The translations under genes and the position numbers were made by a program. Below are positions 1 to 5,313 of a DNA stretch of 14,783 nt, in pieces (the first letter of the stretch is position 1; each line of letters opens with the position of its first letter). The stretch is from an uncultured Dorea sp. (GTDB lineage Bacteria > Bacillota_A > Clostridia > Lachnospirales > Lachnospiraceae), in assembly GCA_948468495.1 (NCBI GenBank), contig CAOKJI010000009.1, forward strand, positions 1-14,783, read 5' to 3'. The notes under the pieces were generated by a model. It saw only the letters and a list, made by a program, of their open reading frames with translations. It had not been told where the DNA came from and made no database searches.

Positions 1-640
1 ATTTACGAGAATCGTTAAACTTGTCATAATCATCTTTTGTTATTACTATAGAATTTGCATCCAAAGCAGAACCATGTATTTTGTATATTTCGGATATATT
101 GTAACTGTCTGCATTGAATAATTGTGCTTGATTTGTAAATACGGTGTAGTCATTAGGAAATATTTCATTTTCGAGAAATAAATCGTAGTTAGTAGTAATA
201 ACAGCTGAAATTTTAGCTTTTAACGATTTAAACTTTTCTATTTCTTTCTTCATTTCCGCAGAATGAGTCAGTCGCATTTTTTTAAAAAAAGAAGATAGGA
301 ACATTTTATAAGGTGAGATACCATGGCGAACCCAATTAGGATTCTTTTTATTGCCAATGTTAAGCGCGATTTTTCTATCAAAGAAAGCAGCATTAAATTC
401 ATTTTCTATTATAGTTGCTAAGCTGGCATTGATTTCAAAATCGGATAATCCTTTTCTGTTCATTGAGTCTATGTGTTTTTGGAATTGAAACATATCAGAA
501 TTGTATTTTTTAAATGACAATTCTAAAAGTTCATCCCAATTAGGGTAACGGTACAAATATCTTTTGGAAATACCAGAACCTATAAATAGTACAGGTAGCT
601 TTTTGCTTTCAACCAGTTTTTCCAACACGTTCTTTTGCAT
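1..640 (-). CDS. SIR2-domain protein, probable NADase-type anti-phage effector (partial, C-terminus beyond left edge)
   Basis: The reverse strand is open from an ATG at 638-640 to the window edge (213 codons seen). A GAGAGG Shine-Dalgarno lies about 9 nt upstream. The translation has the hallmarks of the SIR2_2 group: a nucleotide-binding start LPVLFIGSGISKRYLYRYPN (residues 15-34) followed by WDELL, then AVITTNYDLFLE (146-157) with the conserved N-Y-D, and IYKIHGS (185-191) carrying the family histidine. Known bacterial members (ThsA of Thoeris, DSR1/DSR2, SIR2-linked Argonautes) degrade NAD+ on phage infection; that this one does so is inference. The C-terminal sensing or oligomerising domain is not in the window, so the exact subtype cannot be named. 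It is the distal gene behind the repressor, with no convincing promoter of its own, so expression from the lysogen is likely. The gene is markedly AT-rich, as expected of cargo. Confidence 0.85.
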   Translation of the reverse strand, partial: MQKNVLEKLVESKKLPVLFIGSGISKRYLYRYPNWDELLELSFKKYNSDMFQFQKHIDSMNRKGLSDFEINASLATIIENEFNAAFFDRKIALNIGNKKNPNWVRHGISPYKMFLSSFFKKMRLTHSAEMKKEIEKFKSLKAKISAVITTNYDLFLENEIFPNDYTVFTNQAQLFNADSYNISEIYKIHGSALDANSIVITKDDYDKFNDSRK

Positions 641-715
641 AACATTTCGCCTCTCTTTCCTCATTTGTTCGGCCTTACATTGAGAAATCTACATAAACGC
701 CGAAGCGGTTATATG

Positions 716-940
716 CTATTTGAGTCTTAATCTGATCAATTCTTCTGAATACCCAGTCAGCCTAGATAATTGTTCAGTGGTGCTCTTTCAGTTTTCCAAA
801 ATAATTTCGTTGGGTACTAACAATTCAATAGCGAATTTATCAGCCTCTTTTTCATATGGCGTGGTCTTCAAGTATGTTCTGGTATCCATAAAACCGCCAT
901 TTTCAGCGAGTTCAGTTGTCTTTATAAGTAGAAGGGTAAG
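716..940 (-). pseudogene. Remnant of an ImmA/IrrE-family (M78) metallopeptidase
   Basis: On the reverse strand one reading frame from 940 to 716 gives the C-terminal part of an ImmA/IrrE peptidase. It contains TTPYEKEADKFAIELLVPNE, the segment with the third-ligand glutamate and FA-LL-P motif, and after an in-frame TGA at 788-790 the family's closing helix TTEQLSRLTGYSEELIRLRL, ending at TAG 716-718. A further stop (TAA 941-943) cuts the frame upstream, and no HExxH zinc site is found in the remaining sequence before the 992-1684 gene. The N-terminal catalytic half is therefore lost and the rest is interrupted. Functional relatives sit next to phage/ICE repressors and cleave them to induce excision. 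Here the neighbouring repressor has its own self-cleavage domain, so the loss may be tolerated. Readthrough of the TGA cannot be excluded but would not restore the active site. Confidence 0.72.
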
Positions 941-991
941 TTATCCACATAATGTTCGTATTGTTGCGAAACATATTGCTCATATAAAAAA

Positions 992-1684
992 TTAATCAGA
1001 TGTTCCGATTAAAGCTTTGATTTCTTTATTTTCTAAAAGGCCTGCTTTTCGGGCCATTCGTGCTAATCTTGCGTACATTTTTCCGCTATCTCCATCACCG
1101 TATTCATTTGGAGCACCACGTTGAATTGCATCTAATACACAATAAGTAGCTTCTTCATACTTTTTTTGCTTTTCATAAAGCATTGCTAATCGTTTATACG
1201 CCGGAACGCAAGTAAATTCTATGGTGTTATATGGGATGCAGAACTCTTCATAAATTTGTTTAAAAGCATTAATATTTTTCAGGCATAGTTTTTCATATGA
1301 TTTTGCGTTTTCTCCATTGAAATCCTTCGTATTATATAAAACGGACCATAAAGTATCAATTTTTGATAAATCTTTATAATATTTTTCAGAAAGTTGTTTA
1401 TATCTTTTGGAGTATACATACTTATCTCTTCTACAATCCATTTCATATCTTTCTTTATATGTGCGCGGATATGTAGGGAATTCTATTTTCTTGGTTTTGT
1501 TTAACTCAATCTGTTGTCTAACTTCTTCTAGAGAATACCTTTTAGAAAATTTTTTATCCCCTAATTTATTAAAGCAATCATTGCATATTTTTCCATCTAT
1601 AAGAGTCTGCATAAGAATTTTATTATCTAATTTTCCGCATATATCGCAATTATATTTTTCAGTAAGTTTGTTAAATATTCCCAT
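992..1684 (-). CDS. Uncharacterised zinc-ribbon protein with TPR-like C-terminus
   Basis: A 230-residue protein starts at ATG 1682-1684 behind a GGGG ribosome binding site, directly downstream of the repressor (28 bp gap). Residues 13-16 (CDIC) and 34-37 (CNDC) form two CxxC knuckles, followed by the K-K...YSLEEVRQQIE segment. This arrangement resembles DUF4428-type N-terminal zinc ribbons of Bacillota. The middle is lysine- and tyrosine-rich and helical. Around residues 160-222, the stretch PAYKRLAMLYEKQKKYEEA and the following MYARLARMARKAG look like tetratricopeptide-type helix pairs, suggesting protein binding. I do not recognise a specific function. It is AT-rich and lies between the repressor and the ImmA remnant, where phages often carry accessory genes, so it may be lysogenic cargo. 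A DNA- or protein-binding regulator is an alternative reading. Confidence 0.72.
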   Translation of the reverse strand: MGIFNKLTEKYNCDICGKLDNKILMQTLIDGKICNDCFNKLGDKKFSKRYSLEEVRQQIELNKTKKIEFPTYPRTYKERYEMDCRRDKYVYSKRYKQLSEKYYKDLSKIDTLWSVLYNTKDFNGENAKSYEKLCLKNINAFKQIYEEFCIPYNTIEFTCVPAYKRLAMLYEKQKKYEEATYCVLDAIQRGAPNEYGDGDSGKMYARLARMARKAGLLENKEIKALIGTSD

Positions 1685-1712
1685 AACAGTTTACCCCGTT
1701 TATTGTTTATTC

Positions 1713-2342
1713 TTAAAATTTTCTTCTTAATTCTACGACTTTACCAATTATTTTAACTGGTTTGTTTAAGATTTCCTCATTACTAAATTCAAAAGGGTCG
1801 TAGCTGGGGTTATTGGATATTAACTCTATTCCTTCACGGTATTTTCGGAGTCTCTTACAAGTTGCTTCATCCCCATTTATAGTTGCAATTACGACATCTC
1901 CATTTTCGGCATCGTTTTGCTGGCGAACAATTACGATGTCTCCATCGCATATATTAGGAGTCATAGAATCACCTGTAATCCTTAGGCCGAAAAATGTTCC
2001 AGTTCTTGCAAGTTCTTCTGTTATTTCCTCTGTATCTATGATTTCTTCTATAGCATCAATAGGGATTCCGGCAGCTACGCGACCGAGAACGTTTATTGTG
2101 ACTCCTTTTTTATATACTGAATTGTTACGTCTATCAAGTGGAACATCATTTCCCATAAGCCAAGCTTCACTGACATTTAATGCTTTTGAAATTAAATATA
2201 TGTTATTTTGTTTTGGAATATAGCGACCAGATATATAAGAACTTAAAGCACCTTTACTTATGCCAGTCATTTCAACTAAGTCAGTTTGTTTTAATTCTCT
2301 AAGTTCCATGCCCTCTTTTATTCGTTCAGCAGTGGTTTTCAC
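1713..2342 (-). CDS. CI-like phage repressor, HTH + S24 LexA-type autopeptidase
   Basis: The 209-residue lysogeny repressor is best started at GTG 2340-2342, behind AAGGAAGGTG; an ATG 33 bases upstream has no such site. The N-terminus (about residues 8-60) is a lambda-type HTH: LKQTDLVEMTGISKGALSSY. After a linker comes the S24 peptidase: a cleavage-site motif RVAAGIP (Ala-Gly at about 91-92), FGLRITGDSM with the nucleophile Ser126, and GDEATCKRL with the general-base Lys163. Members of this family dimerise on operator palindromes and self-cleave when RecA is activated, so induction by DNA damage is expected. It is divergent from the Cro-like gene, and its own promoter carries one of four operator-like palindromes, implying autoregulation. 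Operator contacts and SOS response are inferred, not shown. Confidence 0.93.
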   Translation of the reverse strand: MKTTAERIKEGMELRELKQTDLVEMTGISKGALSSYISGRYIPKQNNIYLISKALNVSEAWLMGNDVPLDRRNNSVYKKGVTINVLGRVAAGIPIDAIEEIIDTEEITEELARTGTFFGLRITGDSMTPNICDGDIVIVRQQNDAENGDVVIATINGDEATCKRLRKYREGIELISNNPSYDPFEFSNEEILNKPVKIIGKVVELRRKF

Positions 2343-2365
2343 TATTATCACCTTCCTTTTATGGT

Positions 2366-2394
2366 ATAGTAACACAGTTGTTTAGAAAACACAA
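2366..2394 (-). promoter_or_regulatory. Repressor-maintenance promoter (leftward)
   Basis: Read on the minus strand, TTGTGT (2394-2389) is separated by exactly 17 nt from TACTAT (2371-2366), about 24 nt before the GTG start of the repressor. The spacer and -35 box are occupied by palindrome O1, which fits self-regulation by the repressor and repression by the Cro-like protein. Confidence 0.65.
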
Positions 2395-2395
2395 C
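2380..2395. promoter_or_regulatory. Operator-like palindrome O1 (GTTTAGAAAACACAAC)
   Basis: Left half-site GTTTAG is perfect; the right half is degenerate (CACAAC for CTAAAC). It lies between and over the -35/-10 elements of the leftward repressor promoter, so occupancy would block repressor transcription. Confidence 0.6.
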
Positions 2396-2421
2396 AAAAT
2401 AGTATTTAATTATTTAAAAAT

Positions 2422-2437
2422 GTATAGAAAACTAAAT
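2422..2437. promoter_or_regulatory. Operator-like palindrome O2 (GTATAGAAAACTAAAT)
   Basis: It matches the 16-mer consensus GTTTAGAAAACTAAAC at 14 positions. It ends 7 bp upstream of the TTGACA box of the rightward promoter, in the middle of the divergent region, a position compatible with either repression of rightward or stimulation of leftward transcription. Confidence 0.6.
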
Positions 2438-2444
2438 TCTAGTG

Positions 2445-2473
2445 TTGACATTCAAAATGGAGTATGATAACAT
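2445..2473 (+). promoter_or_regulatory. Rightward early promoter (PR-like)
   Basis: A consensus TTGACA (2445-2450) is followed after 17 nt by TAACAT (2468-2473), with a TGA just before it that makes an extended -10. Operators O2 and O3 sit immediately upstream and over the predicted start point. It would drive the Cro-like gene and the early genes behind it. Confidence 0.75.
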
Positions 2474-2480
2474 ATAAATA

Positions 2481-2496
2481 GTTTAGAAAACTAAAC
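2481..2496. promoter_or_regulatory. Operator-like palindrome O3 (GTTTAGAAAACTAAAC)
   Basis: Perfect inverted half-sites GTTTAG/CTAAAC with an AAAA centre, located 7 bp past the -10 box. This covers the expected transcription start of the rightward promoter. It is identical over all 16 bases to O4. Confidence 0.75.
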
Positions 2497-2513
2497 AGAA
2501 AGGGGTGAAGGAA

Positions 2514-2729
2514 ATGTCTTATAACTATGGAAAATTAAGAGGTAGAATAAAGGAAATTTGCGGGACGCAGGACTCTTTCGCGAACCGATTAGGAATGGGG
2601 CGAGTATCATTAAGCCAGAGATTAAATAATCAGTTAGAATTTTCACAAGCTGAAATTCTAAAATCGTGCGATATCCTTGAAATAGACAGAGAAGAGATAC
2701 CAGCGTATTTTTTTGTTCTAAAAGTTTAG
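2514..2729 (+). CDS. Cro-like HTH protein (DUF739-type)
   Basis: A 71-residue protein starts at ATG 2514 with AAAGGGGTG 8 nt upstream; a GTG at 2505 lies inside that ribosome binding site and is less likely. The sequence runs NYGKLRGRIKEICGTQDSFANRLGMGRVSLSQRL, a lambda-Cro-style helix-turn-helix of the DUF739 phage family, and ends EIPAYFFVLKV, the usual DUF739 close. It is the first gene of the rightward transcript, opposite the repressor, and is expected to bind the same palindromes to tip the switch to lytic growth. Its stop codon lies inside palindrome O4, so its own 3' end can be bound. That it acts as Cro is inferred from position and fold. Confidence 0.88.
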   Translation: MSYNYGKLRGRIKEICGTQDSFANRLGMGRVSLSQRLNNQLEFSQAEILKSCDILEIDREEIPAYFFVLKV

Positions 2730-2739
2730 AAAACTAAAC
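2724..2739. promoter_or_regulatory. Operator-like palindrome O4 overlapping the cro-like stop codon
   Basis: An exact second copy of GTTTAGAAAACTAAAC. The TAG stop of the Cro-like gene (2727-2729) is part of it. It lies about 230 bp downstream of O3, a spacing that would permit DNA looping or a transcriptional roadblock. Confidence 0.7.
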
Positions 2740-2770
2740 AATGAACTTATGAAGGAGGTGGTGTGAGAAA

Positions 2771-2983
2771 ATGAAGCTTCATAAATTAAAAGTGGATGAA
2801 GGATTATTTCTGGATGGATCCCGTTTACGGGGAGTCAGCGCATACAAGGTAGAGCAGAATGAGAATGAAGATTTTGCATGCCTGACTCTTAAGATGGATG
2901 TTTTGCTATTAGGAAATACGTCCGATGCCAATCTCAATAGCTTTTTCAATAAATATGGAAACAGAATCAGCAGTGACTGCTAA
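2771..2983 (+). CDS. Small conserved-type phage early protein, unknown function
   Basis: A 70-residue ORF starts at ATG 2771 behind GAAGGAGGTGG (about 10 nt spacing), 41 bp after the Cro-like gene and presumably on the same transcript. The first 50 residues (LDGSRLRGVSAYKVEQ...FACLTLKMDVLLL) look like an ordered alternating beta-type small protein. I do not recognise a named family. The last 25 codons overlap the 3' end of the convergent DUF2513-like gene, so the C-terminus may be a recent extension created when that gene came to lie alongside it. No catalytic or metal-binding residues stand out. Confidence 0.65.
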   Translation: MKLHKLKVDEGLFLDGSRLRGVSAYKVEQNENEDFACLTLKMDVLLLGNTSDANLNSFFNKYGNRISSDC

Positions 2984-3289
2984 AAGTTTTGGCTTTATTT
3001 TTTCCCAAAGGGATGCGGATTTGGTCGCATTAATAAATTGATACCCGGAAATAGATAAATCCTTAATATATGGTATTGGTTCATCAACATATTTTTTCCC
3101 GGGAATTATTACATGTGAATCCATTAATTGCCGTATCCAGTACAACACTTCGTTTGAAGGATGATGTGATAGAGCAGAGTTGGCTAGGTCAACGGGATTA
3201 ATTGGCTCTACGTATCCGTAACTATCAGGTTTAATATTATCGGAAATTGCGATGATGACATCTCTGATGCAATCAATGTTAAGCGTCAT
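2909..3289 (-). CDS. DUF2513-like protein (leftward, convergent)
   Basis: A 126-residue protein starts at ATG 3287-3289 with AGAAAGGAG 7 nt upstream; longer in-frame extension runs into the promoter and is rejected. The start MTLNIDCIRDVIIAISDN, the middle LYWIRQLMDSHVI, and PYIKDLSISGYQFINATKSA followed by LWEKIK reproduce the spacing of DUF2513 proteins found on phages and mobile elements. These look like small winged-helix-type folds of unknown role. It is the only leftward gene in the early region and has a near-consensus promoter that carries none of the CI-type palindromes, so it is probably expressed independently of the switch. It overlaps the end of the preceding small gene by 75 bp. 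Confidence 0.75.
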   Translation of the reverse strand: MTLNIDCIRDVIIAISDNIKPDSYGYVEPINPVDLANSALSHHPSNEVLYWIRQLMDSHVIIPGKKYVDEPIPYIKDLSISGYQFINATKSASLWEKIKPKLLAVTADSVSIFIEKAIEIGIGRIS

Positions 3290-3340
3290 ATGTATTCTCC
3301 TTTCTTTCGTATTCGGACATTGGCAGATGCCTGTATCTAT

Positions 3341-3369
3341 AGTATAGGAGAAATAAAAAATATTGGCAA
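3341..3369 (-). promoter_or_regulatory. Promoter of the DUF2513-like gene
   Basis: On the minus strand TTGCCA (3369-3364), a 17-nt AT-rich spacer and TATACT (3346-3341) precede the ribosome binding site by about 40 nt. The right arm of the promoter touches the left arm of the 3368-3591 inverted repeat. Confidence 0.7.
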
Positions 3370-3591
3370 TAGTTTCTGTGGGTCGCATTGGAGGAAGGTT
3401 GACGGTTGCGGACTAATTACTTAGCCATGATGTACAGAGCAGTGCCTGTCCCGTTTATAAAATAGGACATCGCTCACAATGTATATCCCTTTTTCTCAAG
3501 AGATTTGACCTCTTGAGAGGTATATACATACTTTTTCTTTATGGCTATCACCCCCTTTCCGTAGAGGCGATTTGCGACCCACAGAACTATT
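3368..3591. repeat. Inverted repeat bracketing a 185-bp structured intergenic segment
   Basis: Left arm 3368-3387 (AATAGTTTCTGTGGGTCGCA) and right arm 3573-3591 are inverted copies differing by a single missing T. Between them (3388-3572) I see no protein gene. The interior holds a bulged hairpin (GAGC 3437-3440 with GCTC 3472-3475; TGTCC 3447-3451 with GGACA 3465-3469) and the terminator hairpin at 3479-3540. The arms are placed similarly relative to the two divergent neighbours (each pointing toward a gene start). They could be shared regulator sites or the ends of a small non-autonomous element; no target-site duplication is obvious. Confidence 0.6.
3479..3540 (+). terminator. Intrinsic terminator, rightward
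   Basis: A 9-bp perfect stem (TCTCAAGAG 3494-3502 / CTCTTGAGA 3510-3518) with a 7-nt loop is extended by an outer ATGTATATCC / GGTATATACAT pairing and followed by CTTTTTCTTT (3531-3540). It would stop rightward transcription before the 3615 gene, like an early terminator that has to be read through, or would end a small RNA made from this region. Confidence 0.6.
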
Positions 3592-3614
3592 ATAGCATGA
3601 AAGAAGGTGAAGGA

Positions 3615-3767
3615 ATGCTGAACTTAGAAGTTGGAAAAGAGCAGGAAATTAAAAAGATGGTTTCAATATTGGAGCAGATTGAGCTGCCAGATATTATTTT
3701 GCTTACGAGGGATGCGAATACACTTTTATTGCGTCAGAAGGAAGCAGAGAGGACAAAGGCTGGATAG
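3615..3767 (+). CDS. Small hypothetical phage protein (50 aa)
   Basis: ATG 3615 follows GAAGGTGAAGGA; an in-frame ATG at 3597 and the longer upstream extension lack a ribosome binding site and run into the terminator and inverted repeat, so the short form is preferred. The protein is LEVGKEQEIKKMVSILEQIE followed by LPDIILLTRDANTLLLRQ, predominantly helical, with no recognised domain. It opens the early gene series that continues without large gaps to the replication genes. Confidence 0.55.
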   Translation: MLNLEVGKEQEIKKMVSILEQIELPDIILLTRDANTLLLRQKEAERTKAG

Positions 3768-3784
3768 AAAGGGGGCGAAAAAAG

Positions 3785-3952
3785 ATGCTGAAAAAGATTT
3801 ATCAGGAGCTGGTTGCGATAAGAAAAGAACTCCAGGCTATTCGGAGTAGCGTGGAGTTCATAAGAAAACATCCGTTTAATCTTGTGACGGGATTTGTTCG
3901 TTCACCCAGTTGTGATACTGACGAAGCAACTCAAGAGTTACGGCTGAAGTAA
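3785..3952 (+). CDS. Very small hypothetical phage protein (55 aa), coiled-coil start
   Basis: ATG 3785 to TAA 3952 with GAAAGGGGGCG about 9 nt upstream, 17 bp after the previous stop. The sequence starts MLKKIYQELVAIRKELQAIR, a heptad-like amphipathic helix, continues SSVEFIRKHPFNLVTGF and ends charged. Codon use matches the neighbours and the spacing suits an operon member. No family is recognised; it is below the length cut-off of most gene callers. Confidence 0.55.
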   Translation: MLKKIYQELVAIRKELQAIRSSVEFIRKHPFNLVTGFVRSPSCDTDEATQELRLK

Positions 3953-4003
3953 GGTGAATTTACACCTTCGCAGCGAAGTTTTGAACGAGAGGAGTAAAGG
4001 GAA

Positions 4004-4222
4004 ATGCGGGAAATTTTAAACGCTTCAGAAACTGCCAGGGTTATCGGATGTGCCCCTCAGATGGTCAGGGAACGAATTAAGAGAGGTATCTGGACATTTG
4101 GGAGCGTGGTAACGGCAAAGCAATCGGGGAATATGCAAAATGCTTATGAGATAAATAAGAGGGACTTAGCAGCTTGGCTAAAAATTTCTGTTGAAGAAGT
4201 AGAAAAAAAGGCGGAATTATAA
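4004..4222 (+). CDS. HTH DNA-binding protein (excisionase/MerR-like fold)
   Basis: A 72-residue protein starts at ATG 4004 behind GAGAGGAGTAAAGGG. The order LNASETARVIGCAPQMVRER, then IKRGIWTFGSVV and AYEINKRDLAAWL, is that of small winged-helix DNA-binding proteins: a helix-turn-helix reading the major groove, a beta-wing at ...WTFGSVVTA..., and the closing residues found in phage excisionase-like and helix_turn_helix_17-type proteins. It could be an excisionase-like architectural factor or an early regulator; no integrase is in view to decide. A weak hairpin (AAGGTG...CACCTT) lies just upstream. Confidence 0.7.
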   Translation: MREILNASETARVIGCAPQMVRERIKRGIWTFGSVVTAKQSGNMQNAYEINKRDLAAWLKISVEEVEKKAEL

Positions 4223-4303
4223 CGCCGGGGTATGCGAAATTACGGAACTTGTCAACAAAGTTTTGGGCTTAGCCGGGGCAGAGACAGGAAAGGAGGACAC
4301 ATC

Positions 4304-4504
4304 ATGCGTGAAATAACAGTGAAATACAAACTTACAGACGAAGAGGAAAGCCGTCTTAAGAAGATAACGGAAGCGTATAGAAAGCAGGGATTGAATAGGT
4401 CGGAAGACAAGATGTTTGCATCTATCTTGGGCCATGGCAGTGCATGCGATATCGGGCAGAAATTCCGATACCATGAGCTGTCGCTTGGTATCGTGCAGGG
4501 GTGA
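4304..4504 (+). CDS. Small hypothetical protein, possible ribbon-helix-helix fold
   Basis: ATG 4304 is placed by GGAAAGGAGGACACATC; 24 upstream in-frame codons have no ribosome binding site. The 66 residues start with a strand-like REITVKYKLT, then helices DEEESRLKKITEAYRKQG and SEDKMFASILGHGSA, a strand-helix-helix order reminiscent of Arc/MetJ-type DNA-binding proteins. The C-terminal DIGQKFRYHELSLGIVQ is extra. Fold assignment is inference; it is a typical small early gene of clostridial phages. Confidence 0.6.
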   Translation: MREITVKYKLTDEEESRLKKITEAYRKQGLNRSEDKMFASILGHGSACDIGQKFRYHELSLGIVQG

Positions 4505-4618
4505 CGGTATGGGTGGAAACGGCAGATATGAAAAAGAGCGCTCATAAAGGCTGGCAGGCCCGGGCGCTCAGGAAAATATGATTACAGTAAGTATATCGTA
4601 AGACAGGAGAAGTGTCAA

Positions 4619-5113
4619 ATGAAGTTATATGAATTAAGCGAGCAGTATGAGGAACTGCAGGCTATGCTTTGTGATGGGGAGGAAGAAGAACAGACTATCA
4701 GAGATACGATGGAGGCGATTGAAGGGGAAATAGAGGATAAGGCGGATGGCTTCGCGAAGATTATATGCGCAATGACTGCGGAAGCGGAAGCAGTTAAATA
4801 TGAGGAAGACAGGCTTCACCGCAGGCGCATGACGCTGGAAAACCGGGCGAAGTGGTTAAAGGATACCCTGCAGGCAAACCTCGAATTTATTGGAAAAACA
4901 AAATTTAAGACGGAGCTGTTCAGCTTTTCTGTTGTAAATAACGGAGGGCTGCAGCCGATTACCATTACGGACAACCTTGGGGATATTCCTAATAAGTACC
5001 TGATTCAGCAGGAACCGGTAGTGGACCGGGAGGCAGTAAGGAAGCTCCTGGGCGAGAAAGAAGTAGACTGGGCGCATTTTGAACCCAGAGGAAGACATTT
5101 GAATATCCGGTGA
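4619..5113 (+). CDS. Siphovirus Gp157-family protein
   Basis: A 164-residue protein starts at ATG 4619 with ACAGGAG upstream. It opens MKLYELSEQYEELQAML, has a long acidic coiled coil (about 15-90) with MTLENRAKWLKDTLQANLE, and closes with the family signature KTELFSFSVVNN...DIPNKYLIQQEPVVDREAVRKLLGEKE. This is a confident match to Siphovirus Gp157, a family first linked to phage resistance in Streptococcus thermophilus Sfi phages and usually found at the head of recombination and replication modules. Its biochemical role is unknown. It heads the tightly packed block 4619-7163 leading to the RecA-like ATPase. Confidence 0.92.
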   Translation: MKLYELSEQYEELQAMLCDGEEEEQTIRDTMEAIEGEIEDKADGFAKIICAMTAEAEAVKYEEDRLHRRRMTLENRAKWLKDTLQANLEFIGKTKFKTELFSFSVVNNGGLQPITITDNLGDIPNKYLIQQEPVVDREAVRKLLGEKEVDWAHFEPRGRHLNIR

Positions 5114-5119
5114 TTTGTT

Positions 5120-5311
5120 ATGGAAAAGGACAGGAAGGAGGGAATCCCTCCATATCGGATGAATCAGATCATGAAAACTGCTGCAAGTATTACAGCACTG
5201 CTTGTAAACGGAAAGCATTTATATCAGCCAAGCTACCATGAGTGCGAGATTGTGATTGAGCTTGTAGCGGAGGCACTTAAGAAAAGTAAAAATGAAGACA
5301 GGAGGAAATAA
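5120..5311 (+). CDS. Small hypothetical phage protein (63 aa)
   Basis: The ORF runs from ATG 5120, 6 bp after the Gp157 stop, to TAA 5311. Only a weak GGTGAT precedes the start, so translation is probably coupled to Gp157. The protein has a basic start (MEKDRKEGIPPYR), a helix MNQIMKTAASITALLVNGKH and a second helix HECEIVIELVAEALKKSK. An internal perfect hairpin (GGAGGG 5137-5142 / CCCTCC 5146-5151) lies in the first codons and could modulate ribosome access; ATG 5159 is an alternative start. No family recognised. Confidence 0.6.
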   Translation: MEKDRKEGIPPYRMNQIMKTAASITALLVNGKHLYQPSYHECEIVIELVAEALKKSKNEDRRK

Positions 5312-5313
5312 GG

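Noticed and set aside
720..995. 91-codon forward ORF over the ImmA remnant
   Set aside because: It is antisense to a frame with clear M78 peptidase motifs, lacks a ribosome binding site and has no recognisable protein features.
1813..2223. 136-codon forward ORF inside the repressor gene
   Set aside because: Antisense shadow of the well-supported S24 repressor; serine-rich random-like composition and no ribosome binding site.
3399..3434. Rightward promoter (TTGACG or TTGCGG) for a small RNA ending at 3540
   Set aside because: The corresponding -10 boxes (TAGCCA, GATGTA) are poor, so a promoter could not be supported from sequence alone; left as an idea under the inverted-repeat finding.
3513..3614. 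Upstream in-frame extension of the 3615 gene
   Set aside because: It would begin inside the terminator hairpin, cross the right inverted-repeat arm and has no ribosome binding site.
4501..4581. 26-codon GTG ORF overlapping the stop of the 4304 gene, with a GAGCGC...GCGCTC hairpin (4536-4569)
   Set aside because: Only the overlapping GTGA supports translation; the hairpin has no T-run, so neither a gene nor a terminator could be supported.
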